Positions 18,074 to 26,963 of a stretch of 64,000 nucleotides of DNA are shown one piece after another. The translations under genes and the position numbers were made by a program. Source of the stretch: Cupriavidus basilensis OR16 (GTDB taxonomy: Bacteria > Pseudomonadota > Gammaproteobacteria > Burkholderiales > Burkholderiaceae); assembly GCF_000243095.1 (NCBI RefSeq), contig NZ_AHJE01000023.1, forward strand, positions 1 to 64,000, written 5' to 3'. The first letter of the stretch is position 1; each line of letters starts with the position of its first letter. A model generated the notes under the pieces. That model was not told the origin of the DNA, made no database searches, and saw nothing but the letters and a program-made list of their open reading frames with translations.

Positions 18074-18300
18074 TGCGTTACATCCCGATCCGCGACCAGC
18101 ACCTCACTATCTTCACCCGCAACCGTGATGCCTGGCGGCCTCGGGCGGAGCGACTCTTTGACGTCGAAGATCTCATTCGGGCATGCGTTCCAGATGCCGC
18201 CACTTGCGATCCAAACATTGTGGCCGACGCGATCCGGGAGTGGTTCGATAGCTTCGACGACGGCATTCCGACATGGCGGCTGTCGTCGGAAGAGCGATAA
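18074..18300 (+). CDS. Small hypothetical protein
   Basis: A 75-residue frame beginning MRYIPIRDQHLTIFTRNRD has a sensible composition and an Arg/Asp-rich C-terminus. I do not recognise it and no ribosome site is obvious. It lies between the element's left end and an IS66 remnant and may itself be a fragment. Confidence 0.3.
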
Positions 18301-18418
18301 GAAGCGGGCCCAGGCGGATCCAGCGCCAAGGTTCGGCGAGCCAGGCAGGACCGTTGTCGGCCAGTCTCCGTCATTGATCGATGCCGTTGCATGGACGTTC
18401 GAAGACAAACCGACTTGC

Positions 18419-18469
18419 AATGGCAAGACCAAGACGGGGCAGCTCTGGATCTATGTACGTGATGGCAGG
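18419..18469 (+). pseudogene. Remnant of an IS66-type transposase (TnpC)
   Basis: Seventeen codons give NGKTKTGQLWIYVRDGR, which matches the conserved GKTKTGxLWxYVRDDRP segment of IS66 TnpC transposases. Nothing recognisable continues on either side, so only a scrap is left. It shows that other mobile DNA once entered here. Confidence 0.55.
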
Positions 18470-18623
18470 TGCCCTCGCCAACCCCGGTGGGCGAGGCATG
18501 CCCGTGCATGGGCTTTGCAACCGGGCCATGGGGACCCAGCGACGCATTCCAGAGGTGCAGCGCTTGACATCTAGGCCGGCGCGAGCTTTGCTTGCGATAG
18601 GGAAGCGCTCTCAGTTTTCGCCC

Positions 18624-19094
18624 ATGTCCTTGCAGACGCACCCGGCGCCCTCCGCCCGTACTTGGGCCCTCCACTGCACGCTCTTTCGCGGGCAGACGCC
18701 GCTGCGCGCCTGCCTGTACCTGCTCGCGGACCTGCGCCGGGGCGTCGCGCTGTCGGCCATACTGGCCGAGCAGCCGCTGCGTGGTGCCTTGGCCGCGTGG
18801 CTGGAAGCGGCCGCGATCGGCAGGCCCCCGCCACAGGCGCTGCAGTCGACCGAGCTGCCCTCGGAGCAAGACCGGCGGGCTCTTTACGCATGGATTGCGG
18901 CCCACGACGTTGTTCTAGAGCCGCAGAATCTGGGTGGGCGTTTCTGGAAGCCTGTCGATCAACTCTTGCACTCGGCGTGGGAAAGCCTTGGTCTGGCGCC
19001 CGGCGCAGTCGGCGAGATGCCGACCTGGGCCGGCGCGCAGCAAGGGCTGGACCGCTGGTTTCGCGAACATTGCCGGCACCTCAGCGGGGTGTGA
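18624..19094 (+). CDS. Hypothetical protein in the element
   Basis: The 156-residue frame starts MSLQTHPAPSARTW and is Leu/Ala/Trp-rich with helical character; it has no signal peptide or recognisable motif. The frame continues upstream, but the ATG at 18624 is a reasonable start. It could be an accessory protein of a transposon. I cannot assign a function. Confidence 0.4.
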   Translation: MSLQTHPAPSARTWALHCTLFRGQTPLRACLYLLADLRRGVALSAILAEQPLRGALAAWLEAAAIGRPPPQALQSTELPSEQDRRALYAWIAAHDVVLEPQNLGGRFWKPVDQLLHSAWESLGLAPGAVGEMPTWAGAQQGLDRWFREHCRHLSGV

Positions 19095-19201
19095 CACCGC
19101 GTGCGGGCGGCGTCTGCGACATTGGCTACCCCGGTTGGGGGCGGCGGTAGCCGCTGCAGGTCCTGAGCACTCGACGGGGGCCGCATCCGCTGGAAGCAGC
19201 A

Positions 19202-19444
19202 GTGGTGAAAGAGATGTTCAAGGAAGCGCGGGTGCGCAACATGTCCCGCACGGTCAACCATCGCACGCCGGGAATCGTTGCCTTTTTCGCGCCGGTATTC
19301 GACTACCCGGGAAATATCGCGCTGACCATCACCATCATGGGATCAACCGGCACGGTCGATACCGATTGGGACGGCCCCATGCCCAAAGCATTGGGTGCTT
19401 GTGCCCAAGGAGGCTCGAAGCGGCGTGGCTATCGGGTGTCATAA
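19202..19444 (+). pseudogene. C-terminal fragment of an IclR-family regulator
   Basis: The segment VNHRTPGIVAFFAPVFDYPG followed by DTDWDGPMPKALGACA matches the ligand-binding domain of IclR regulators (pattern: PGINALAAPVFD, GPAGxFDxDWDGP, ALRxCA). The DNA-binding half and the rest of the effector domain are missing, so it is a relic. A regulator of this type may have come in with the PQQ dehydrogenase region. Confidence 0.65.
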
Positions 19445-19873
19445 CAGCGCACCCGTAGGACCAAATCGTTCGCAGGTCAGGCTCTTTGCGTAACCAACAT
19501 TACGGAGGGAAAGCGTCGATCGTCCATGCGAGTTCTTTTCTTCCACCCGTACCCGGGTGAGCCACAGGCCGATCACTTGCCTACCGATTCAGTTGATCGT
19601 GCGGCTGTCGTTCCCTTGAAGCAGTCGTTGCGTTCGCATGCATACGAACGGCTGTCTGGGTCGGCAACAGCCCGTCGTTGCGGAGTTCTCCGACCCCCTG
19701 GGCAATCGGGCTGTTCCCGGCCAGTTTGAGTCATCCGCGAAGCTCGCATTGAACGACCGATCCAGCGAGAAGCTGACGTCCAAGTCGTCGAATGCGATGG
19801 CCGTGCCTAGAAGGCTTGTTCAACGCCTGCCCTCATGCGCATGGAGTTCAGCAGCCAACGGCTGGCATGCGCG
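19445..19873. other. Stretch without a recognisable gene
   Basis: Short open frames occur on both strands, but none has a motif, ribosome site or sensible composition. The dehydrogenase gene ends at its right edge. Confidence 0.5.
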
Positions 19874-22300
19874 CTACTGCGGCAGCGCGTAGGCGATCAC
19901 ATAGTCGCCGAGCTTCGTGCCGAACGAACCGTGCCCGCCCGCGGCGATCACGACGTACTGTTTGCCGTCGATTGAATAGGTCATCGGCGTGGCTTGGCCA
20001 CCTGCCGGCAGACGGGCCTGCCAGAGCTGCGTGCCCGTATTCACATCGAACGCGCGGATGTAGTTGTCCGCCGTCGCGCCGATGAAAGCCACGCCGCCCG
20101 CGGTAACCATCGGGCCGCCCAGCATCGGCATGCCCATCCTGAACGGCAGCGGAATCGGCGAGCTATCGCGCACCGTGCCGATACGCTTTTTCCACACGAT
20201 CCCATTGGTCTTCAGATCGATTGCCGAGATGTAACCCCATGCCGGCTGTTTGCACGGCAGGCCGAACGGCGAGAGGAACGGATTCAGCGTCACGCCGTAT
20301 GGCACACCATATTGCGGTTGAATGCCCGATTCCGTGCCGCTGCCCTTGGCGCCCGCCTCTGGCTCCATCGGGTTGCCCGGGCCGCGCGGAATCAGACGCG
20401 AGACGAACGGCAGCGCGATTGGGTTGGCGATGGCGATCTTGCGGTCGGTGTCGACGGCAAGGCCGCCCCACTCGAACATGCCCAGGTTGCCGGGGAACAC
20501 GAGCGTGCCTTGCAGCGAAGGCGGCGTGAAGGTGCCTTCATAGCGCAGCTTGTGGAACATCACGCGGCACACGAGCTGGTCGTACATCGTCGCGCCCCAC
20601 ATGTCGGCGTCGGTGAGCAGCTTCTTCGGGCGGAACGTGAGCTCGGAGAACGGCTGCGTCGGCGAGACGTGGTCACCAGGCGCTGCACCCTGCGGCACCG
20701 GCATTTCGGGTGCGGGCACGACGAGCGCGCCGGTGCGGCGGTCCAACACGAACAGGTTGCCTGTCTTCGCTGGTGCGTACACGACGGGCACGGTCTTGCC
20801 GTCCTTGTCGGTTATGTCGGCGAGCGTGGGCTGACAAGGCTGGTCCATGTCCCACAGGTCATGGTGCACCGTCTGGTAGAACCAGGCGAGCTTGCCCGTC
20901 GATGCGTGCAGCGCGAGCAGACCGGTCGCATAACGCTCCATGTCGGGCGTGCGGTCACCGCCCCAGATGTCCGGCGTCTTCACGCCCATCGGCAGATAGA
21001 CGATGTCGAGCTTCGCGTCGTAGGCGGCAGGCGCCCACGAATTCGGCGAATTCCACGTGTAACGCTCGCCCGGGCCCGGGGTCTTGTTCGGGTCCCGCGC
21101 GCCCGGATCGAACACCCATAGCAACTCGCCTGTGCGCACATCGTAGCCGCGGATCACCCCAGAGGGCTCGCGCGTCGAGAAATTGTCCTCGACCGCGCCC
21201 GCTACGATGATCACCTTGTTCGTGACGATGGGCGGCGAAGTGGGCTCGTACATGCCCGGCGTCGTCACCGGCATGGCGTGCTGCAGGTCGAGATCGCCGC
21301 GGTTGGCAAAGCCCGCGCAGCGCTCGCCGGTCAGCGCGTCGAGCGCGTAGAGGTGCCCGTCGTTGACCGGCAGGTAGATGCGGCGCGTGCACGCCGCATT
21401 GGTGCCGGCAACCGTCGCCGCCGGAGTAGCCGTCGTGGTGTCGCTGCCAAGCGTGGCCGGTTCGGCTGTCGCCGCGCTTGCCGAGAGATCGATATACGAC
21501 ACGCCGCGGCAGGTCACATGCTGGAATGACGGAGCCGGCTGCAGTTTCGGATCGAACTTCCACTTGAGCGCGCCCGTCTTCGCATCCAGCGCGAAGAGCT
21601 TCTGGTGCGGCGAGCACAGATAAAGCAGATTGCCGATCTTGATCGGCGTGACCTCATTGGTGATCTCGACCGGATCGTTCGGCCCTTTCATGTCGCCCGT
21701 GCGGAAGGTCCAGGCCACCTGCAGATTCTTCACGTTTTTCGGCGTGATCTGCTGCAGCGGCGAATAGCGTGTCCCTTCCTGGGTGCGGCCATAAGCCGGC
21801 CAGTCCGTGGCCTCGATGCCATTGGCGTTCGCTGCGGGCGTACCCTCTGTCGCGCCAAACGTACCGTTGACAGTCTGCGGATCGTTGAAGCACGAGTAGA
21901 CCAGCACGCCCACCCAGATCACGAGCGCACCCACGAGCGAGGTCACACCAACCTTTTTCGCGCCTTCGAGGCGCCGGCTCATGAGCAGGAGCAGCCACAC
22001 GCCGAAGATGACCAGCACGCCGGAGCGCGGCGCGAGCGCCCAGAAGTCGGGACCCGATTCCCAGAGTGCCCAGATCGCAGTGCCGACGAGCACAAGCGCA
22101 TAGAGCACGAACGCCTTGGAGTCGCGCTGGTACAGGAGCCACGTCACGCCGAGCAGCACGACGCCGGTCACGATGTAATAGGTCGACCCGCCGAGCGATA
22201 GCAGCCACGCGCCGCCTATCAGCAGATATAGCGCGGTGAGTCCGGTGATTAGCAGGCTGATAGTGCCGATGAATCCCAGCGAACTCGTTCGTGCGGACAT
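19874..22300 (-). CDS. Membrane-bound PQQ-dependent dehydrogenase (glucose/quinate/shikimate type)
   Basis: The 808-residue quinoprotein has about five membrane segments in the first 145 residues and a long periplasmic beta-propeller, matching the layout and length of E. coli Gcd and of quinate/shikimate dehydrogenases. The propeller opens with DWPAYGRTQEGTRYSPLQQI, and tryptophan-docking blades such as VYAPAKTGNLFVLDRRTG recur. It oxidises a polyol or sugar in the periplasm and passes electrons to ubiquinone. The start at MSARTSSLGFIG follows AAGGGTGAGATCACT. An OprB porin gene lies upstream on the same strand, which suggests sugar-type substrate entry. Confidence 0.9.
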   Translation of the reverse strand: MSARTSSLGFIGTISLLITGLTALYLLIGGAWLLSLGGSTYYIVTGVVLLGVTWLLYQRDSKAFVLYALVLVGTAIWALWESGPDFWALAPRSGVLVIFGVWLLLLMSRRLEGAKKVGVTSLVGALVIWVGVLVYSCFNDPQTVNGTFGATEGTPAANANGIEATDWPAYGRTQEGTRYSPLQQITPKNVKNLQVAWTFRTGDMKGPNDPVEITNEVTPIKIGNLLYLCSPHQKLFALDAKTGALKWKFDPKLQPAPSFQHVTCRGVSYIDLSASAATAEPATLGSDTTTATPAATVAGTNAACTRRIYLPVNDGHLYALDALTGERCAGFANRGDLDLQHAMPVTTPGMYEPTSPPIVTNKVIIVAGAVEDNFSTREPSGVIRGYDVRTGELLWVFDPGARDPNKTPGPGERYTWNSPNSWAPAAYDAKLDIVYLPMGVKTPDIWGGDRTPDMERYATGLLALHASTGKLAWFYQTVHHDLWDMDQPCQPTLADITDKDGKTVPVVYAPAKTGNLFVLDRRTGALVVPAPEMPVPQGAAPGDHVSPTQPFSELTFRPKKLLTDADMWGATMYDQLVCRVMFHKLRYEGTFTPPSLQGTLVFPGNLGMFEWGGLAVDTDRKIAIANPIALPFVSRLIPRGPGNPMEPEAGAKGSGTESGIQPQYGVPYGVTLNPFLSPFGLPCKQPAWGYISAIDLKTNGIVWKKRIGTVRDSSPIPLPFRMGMPMLGGPMVTAGGVAFIGATADNYIRAFDVNTGTQLWQARLPAGGQATPMTYSIDGKQYVVIAAGGHGSFGTKLGDYVIAYALPQ

Positions 22301-22466
22301 AGTGATCTCACCCTTCCTTTTGAAGTCGCCGCTTGCCTCGCGCTTGCAGACTGACATCCAACGGCCGCAGTGCATGCACGCCCGGTCTGACTGAGGGGAT
22401 GCCCCCATTAAGCTTGCAGCAGATTCGTCAGTCCATCATCCAAGTTTCATTGATACAAACGACTTC

Positions 22467-23796
22467 CTAGAACGTGACGCTGGATTTCAAGCCGATCACG
22501 AAGGCATTACTGTTGATCGATGTACCTCCCCGGATGCAGGATGTACTGCAAATTGGGACGCAGGGATATCGAGCGCACCGGAGACCACGAGTAATACAAC
22601 TCGGTCACATATTCATATCCATTGCCCGCGACAACGTTCTGCCCGGTGCGGGCATTGTTCTGACGCACGAAATCGGCAAAACGCCCATTATTATGGGTGG
22701 CGCCAATGGCGAAGCCGATCGAGTCCTGCAGGCGGCTCGCAAACGGCCCCTTGTACTGCACCCCCATCGTGATCTGATGATCCAGCTGCGCCGTATTGCG
22801 GTCAGCATGCGAAAAGTTCAGAAACACCGTCGCGCCGCGGCCGCCGTCGGTGCCGGTGACCTGCTGCTGAAAGCTCAGATAGACGCCGTACTGACCGGAT
22901 CGCTTAAGGGGATCGAGTCCTGTCACGCCCCGCGGGTTGTGATTCACGTCGAGGTACAGATCGTCGCCGTCTGACGTGTTGTACCACCCGCCAAACTTAT
23001 AGGAGCCGGGACGGCCCTGCCAGGTTGGTAGCCAGCCAACTTCCAGCGGAATCAGCGCGCCAGTGGTGCCGCTCGGATTGTTTGGCTTCCAGCCATTGTG
23101 GCGCGCCCAACTGTCGTCGACGTAGTTCGGGTTGACCTGATACACGCCAGTCTGTACGTAGGTTTCCTGTGAGGTGTGGTACTTGAGGCGCGCGGCCCAC
23201 ACGCTCGTCGGCCAGTTTAGCCAGTAGCTGCCGACCAGATTGCCCGGTTGCGCGCCGCAGAACGAGAGGTTCTGGAAGTCGCAGGAGAAGCTGAAGAAGT
23301 CCTCGCCGACGGTCAGGCGGCCAAGCTTCAGCTCCAGACGATCTTCCAACAGCTTCTGGTTCACCCACAACTGTGTCAGGTGCCAGGTCTGGCCACGCCC
23401 GAAGACTTCCTGGATGAGCATGTTGTTGCCGATATTCACATCCGCCCCGAGATTCCGTCCGTTACGGTCGGTCATGGTGAACTGAAACGTACCGCCCTGC
23501 CAGCCCCAGAGCTTGTGCAGGTCCAGCGTGGTCCCGAACGCCCACTGATCGGTATAGCGCGTCAGGCGGTCGGTGCCGCCACTAAAGTTGTGCGCCAGTT
23601 CACTAACGTAGCCGATATTGAACGAGGCGCCCTGCTCCGCCAGGCGTGTACGCAGCCCTCCCCAGTCCCCCAGCAAGTAAGGACTTGACGATATGTCGTA
23701 GGCCTGCACACTGGTGGCCCCGAAAGCGAGAACCAGCGAGGCAAGAATACCGAGACAGGCGGGCCGACGTTGGGAGCCAATGTGCTTGTTATGCAT
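22467..23796 (-). pseudogene. OprB-family carbohydrate porin with C-terminal frameshift
   Basis: The protein has a signal peptide ([20 protein letters not shown], cleavage near SVQAYD) and OprB features such as SPYLLGDWGGLRTRLAEQG and TDQWAFGTTLDLHKLWGW. The frame runs to a stop at 22507 and ends HPGRYIDQQ. Removing one G from the GGGG run at 22528-22531 instead gives HPGGTSINSNAFVIGLKSS and ends VTF at 22467. A terminal Phe is what the outer-membrane assembly machinery reads, so the frameshifted form should fold poorly. The restored protein has 442 residues. The indel could also be a sequencing error. Confidence 0.85.
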
Positions 23797-24070
23797 TGGT
23801 ATGCGAACTCCCTGCTTTAATAATGGAAAAGCTGCGCAACCGCAGCCGCACATCGCCGCGTTGCGATTCGCGATGTGCCAGCATGACGACCTGCTCATGC
23901 TTTGGGGAAAATTCACAGACCGGATCGAGTGTCCCCGCGTCGCCAACTAACGCCAGGGCCTGGCAGCGGCATCTGCCCCAATCTCGTTCCCTCTCATCAC
24001 AACTGCGGCAGGGTTCCGGCATCCAGCCGGTGCCGCGATAGGCAGAAAAAGCGGGGGAATCGAACCATGC

Positions 24071-24490
24071 CGACGCGAGCGTGCTCGCGGGGTCAATGGT
24101 TGGCAACCGCTTCTCGACGAACTGGTGCTCGGTAAAGCCGCCCACCACGCGTACCCACTGCGGGGCCGGCGTCCGCGCGACCTGTTCCCTGAGCATTCCC
24201 ATGGCATCGGCCAGCGAATGTACGCCGTCCCAGCGCAGTTCCAGGTTGTAGTTCAGGCCACCACGAATGATGTGCATATGGCTGTCGATCAACCCCGGGA
24301 TGGCACGTCTGCCGCCGAGGTCGATCACGGTCACGGAGTTGTCTCCGGTGGACATGACGTCCTGCTTGCTTCCCACAGCAATGAACTTTCCGGCGTGGAC
24401 TGAGACGGCCTCCGCCTGCGGCTTCTGTAGGTCCAGCGTGGTGAATCGCCCATTCACCAGAATCAGGTCGGGCGTGGGTGTAGAAGACAT
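24071..24490 (-). pseudogene. Amidohydrolase (YtcJ-like), N-terminal fragment
   Basis: The first 135 codons ([20 protein letters not shown]) match the start of amidohydrolase-3 family enzymes, with the metal-binding [13 protein letters not shown] and the [16 protein letters not shown] segment. After RLPTID, near 24100, similarity ends abruptly and the frame drifts through unrelated sequence to 23789. About three quarters of the enzyme, including the other metal ligands, is missing. Its neighbour upstream is a complete isochorismatase-like hydrolase, so the pair was probably one transcription unit. Confidence 0.72.
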
Positions 24491-24562
24491 CGCGATAGCT
24501 CCCGTCGGCTGGCGAGTCATGCCGTGCGGCCGGACTCTGGACTTCGAGAGAAAGTGGAAGCC

Positions 24563-25249
24563 TTACTTGGCTGGCACCGGCGGCAAGACTTCGTGGGTGC
24601 CTTCGGCACGCTGCGGCGCCTTGTGCACCATGGTGTAAGCGTAGTCGACGCCCATGCCGTAGGCACCGGTGTGCTCCTTGACGACCTCCATCACTGCGTC
24701 ATAGGTGTCGCGACGCGCCCAGTCGCGCTGCCATTCGAGCATCACCTGTTGCCACGTCACCGGCACCACGCCGGCCTGGATCATGCGTTGCATGGCGCAG
24801 TCGTGGGCTTCCTTGGAGGTACCGCCGGAGGCGTCGGCCACCATGTAGAACTCATAATCGGTGTCGTGCATGGCCGACAGGGCAAAACTGAGGTTGCAGA
24901 CCTCGGTCCACAGGCCAGACACCACGATCTTCTTGCGTGCGTTTGCTGCCAACGCGTCGCGCACCTTCTGGTCGTCCCAGGAGTTCATCGACGAACGCTC
25001 CAGCAGCTTTTGGCCCGGGAAGACGTCCAGCAGTTCCGGGTAGGTAAATCCGGAGAAGCTTTGCGATTCCACAGTCGTGATGATGGTCGGGATGTTGAAG
25101 ATCTTCGCTGCCTTGGCCAGGCCAACGACGTTGTTCTTCAACACCTGCCGGTCCATGGACTGGACGCCGAATGCCATCTGCGGCTGTTGGTCAATGAAAA
25201 TCAACTGGCTGTTTTGTGGGGTCAGCATTTCAAGCTTGGGATTGCTCAT
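24563..25249 (-). CDS. Isochorismatase-family cysteine hydrolase (YcaC-like)
   Basis: The 228-residue protein has the cysteine hydrolase triad: Asp in LIFIDQQPQM near residue 20, Lys in the central region, and Cys in VVSGLWTEVCNLSFALSA near residue 118. It belongs to the YcaC-like branch, whose substrates are mostly unknown amides or imides. The ATG at 25249 follows a GAGCACATC stretch; the open frame continues upstream for 73 codons with no similarity. It lies upstream of the amidohydrolase fragment within the IS21-like insertion. Confidence 0.88.
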   Translation of the reverse strand: MSNPKLEMLTPQNSQLIFIDQQPQMAFGVQSMDRQVLKNNVVGLAKAAKIFNIPTIITTVESQSFSGFTYPELLDVFPGQKLLERSSMNSWDDQKVRDALAANARKKIVVSGLWTEVCNLSFALSAMHDTDYEFYMVADASGGTSKEAHDCAMQRMIQAGVVPVTWQQVMLEWQRDWARRDTYDAVMEVVKEHTGAYGMGVDYAYTMVHKAPQRAEGTHEVLPPVPAK

Positions 25250-25367
25250 GATGTGCTCCGCAATAAAGGGGACAGGAACAAGTGATTGCTCCGTCCGGCC
25301 GGAGTCAGACACGGACGCGAACGCATTGAAGGTGCGCCGAACAAGCGATGCAGTCACTACTATAGAA

Positions 25368-25396
25368 ATCGCCCAACTGAAGGGCGATCTTTTTTG
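25368..25396 (+). terminator. Intrinsic terminator
   Basis: ATCGCCC and GGGCGAT form a seven-base stem with a seven-base loop, followed by CTTTTTTG. Read on the plus strand it is a good terminator, but no plus-strand gene precedes it closely, so it may be a relic of deleted DNA. The rest of 25250-25756 has no gene I can support. Confidence 0.6.
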
Positions 25397-25652
25397 TCGG
25401 AAAGGATAGGCCTGCGCGTCGTGCAGGCTGCTGAAAGCGCCGGGCCGACGATCGCCGTAACCCGACACGCCCCCGCCTTGGCGTAGGAGAATGCTCTAAG
25501 AACTTACAAGCGAATGACAGGTTAAATGGCGCTAAGTGCGTACATTTAGGCGCTGCCCACGGGCTGTTATTTAGTCTCCGCGGAAGGCGACCTTCCTTCC
25601 AATCCAGTTCTGCTCCCGGCCGCGCCAGGACTGTAATTCGGACTATCCACGA

Positions 25653-25748
25653 GTCCATCTTTGCAATCAGTCCGGAGGACGCGGGAGCTAGCGCGTAAAG
25701 GCCAGAGGGTACGGCTGTCAGGTTCCGCCACGCGTCCATCTTTGCAAT
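25653..25748. repeat. Pair of 15-bp direct repeats
   Basis: GTCCATCTTTGCAAT occurs at 25653 and 25734. Such subterminal direct repeats are found at ends of IS21-type elements, so this may be the buried end of another element just left of the zinc-finger gene. Confidence 0.6.
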
Positions 25749-25756
25749 GCGTCGCC

Positions 25757-26020
25757 TTACGTTTCGGCGCCGCTGCTGTTCTCGGTTTCGATCGCTGTAG
25801 GCTGGGTGTCGGATGCGATATCAGCATGATCTGAGGCCCACACGCGCTGCGCCCGGGCTTGGTTCTCCCGGTAATCGGCGTCGGTGCGCAGCCGCTGTCG
25901 CTGCCATTCGCGACGCCGTTGCCGCTGGCACTCCGGGGACGGACAGAAGCGCTGACCAGGCGTCTGAGGGCGAACTTCGAAAGGCAGTCCGCACGCTGGG
26001 CACTGCCGGATGGCTTTCAT
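25757..26020 (-). CDS. Small zinc-finger protein, IS-associated
   Basis: The 87-residue protein starts MKAIRQCPACGLPFEVRPQT and has a CxxC ... CxxxxC set (CPAC and FCPSPEC) that should bind zinc, followed by a very basic segment rich in Arg and Gln with the pattern TDADYRENQARAQRVWAS. From memory, small proteins of this design sit beside IS21-type transposase genes in Pseudomonas and Burkholderia; I could not confirm this by search. The C-terminus is shorter than expected and may be truncated. An alternative start lies eight codons upstream. Confidence 0.6.
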   Translation of the reverse strand: MKAIRQCPACGLPFEVRPQTPGQRFCPSPECQRQRRREWQRQRLRTDADYRENQARAQRVWASDHADIASDTQPTAIETENSSGAET

Positions 26021-26171
26021 GCGCTTGCTCCCCACCGGCCGCAAACCGGAAGCGATGACGAGGGTCGCGAGCGTCTACCCCACTCGGGCGCTGTTAGCTA
26101 ACTAGATACTTAAAAAGTGCTCTAGAAGCTATCTAGTGATTCTGCGAGGTTCGGTACGGGTTGTCAGCTCG

Positions 26172-26214
26172 ATCCCTACGAAAGGAACCAAGTCGGAAGG
26201 GCGTTCGTAGGGAT
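26172..26214. repeat. 11-bp perfect inverted repeat near the element's right end
   Basis: ATCCCTACGAA and TTCGTAGGGAT are separated by 21 bases, inside the IS21-like element just before its right-end repeats. Function unknown. Confidence 0.65.
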
Positions 26215-26250
26215 GGGGGAAGTGCAATGGCGGCGCCTGCGGTGTGATTT

Positions 26251-26402
26251 TGGGGCACCTGCACGACGGTCCGGCTAAATCAGGTTCGAGTTCACTGCAG
26301 TCCAGCCAATTCGCGTTCTTTTGCGCGGGACCCGTGCCGAAGAATCTTTTCAAGTGCTTGATTTACTTAGAGTCGTAGTCCAGCGATCTCCGGTTTCGCA
26401 CA
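26251..26402. repeat. Right end repeats of the IS21-like element
   Basis: Read on the minus strand, three related units occur: the terminal one (GGAGATCGCTGGACTAC), GAATTGGCTGGACTGCAG at 26294-26311, and TTTAGCCGGACCGTCGTGCA near 26260-26279. They mirror the left-end units, in inverted orientation, as in IS21 ends. Confidence 0.82.
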
Positions 26403-26407
26403 ATACC
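26403..26407. repeat. Target-site duplication ATACC, right copy
   Basis: Matches the left copy at 17875-17879; see the element entry for the frame restoration. Confidence 0.85.
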
Positions 26408-26787
26408 TGGCTGACAGGATTGCCGGCCAGCGTCAGGCGACTGGCCTTCCCGGGCGGCATCTTCACCTCCGGATCCTGGCACAGGACCTGGTGGCCAGAC
26501 ACGCACACTGGACAGTGGCCACAGTAGACGGAAAGGCATCCCACCACGTGGTCGCCCGGACGCAGTCCGGAAACGTGCGAGCCAACCGCCTCCACCACGC
26601 CCGATACTTCATGCCCCAGCACGGCTGGGAGCGGCAAGGGATAAGTGCCCTGCATCATATGCAGATCGCTATGACACAGGCCCACGGCGGCAGTGCGCAC
26701 CAGCACCTCATGCGGGGCCGGTTGCCCGATGGCAATGTCATGAATGGCAAGCGGTGCGCCGACTTGCTCCAGTAGAGCCGCTTTCAT
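26403..26787 (-). pseudogene. Zinc alcohol dehydrogenase, N-terminal part (split gene)
   Basis: This piece begins MKAALLEQVGAPLAIHD with a good ribosome site and encodes the catalytic half of a zinc alcohol dehydrogenase: the catalytic zinc ligands in GLCHSDLHM and GHEVSGVVEAVG, and part of the structural zinc set in CGHCPVC. Similarity ends at GNPVSQV, exactly at the insertion, after which the frame reads into the element. The cofactor half lies 8.5 kb away at 17159-17879. Its neighbour upstream is a Bug receptor. Confidence 0.92.
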
Positions 26788-26963
26788 TTGTCTCTCTCCT
26801 TGGTCTGGCTGCGTTGCGCTACACCCCGGGGCAACCGGAGGGGCTCGCTGCAGTTGTGGAACGTCAATATCGTGCCGGCTGGGGCTCGCGCGTCCGCCGC
26901 CGACCGGCAGGACCGCGCCGGGGCGATCGACGGCCCCTTCATGCTCAGCACCCTCCAAATCAA

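Larger units (their letters stand above)
17880..26402. mobile_element. IS21-like 8.5 kb cargo insertion
   Basis: The element is 8523 bases long, starts with TG and ends with CA. Its 28-base terminal inverted repeats match at 22 positions (shared GAAACCGGA and TGGACTAC/CGGACTAC cores), and a 5-bp duplication ATACC flanks it. Inside each end are further copies of the repeat motif, as in the IS21 family. It carries a PQQ dehydrogenase, an OprB porin, an amidohydrolase fragment, an isochorismatase-family hydrolase and remnants of other elements, but I find no istA or istB transposase, so it would need transposase supplied in trans or has lost it. It interrupts an alcohol dehydrogenase gene. Confidence 0.85.

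Noticed and set aside
18419..18469. IS66 element as the source of the 8.5 kb insertion
   Set aside because: Only a 17-codon scrap of TnpC is present, and the insertion's ends and 5-bp duplication fit IS21, not the 8-bp duplication of IS66.
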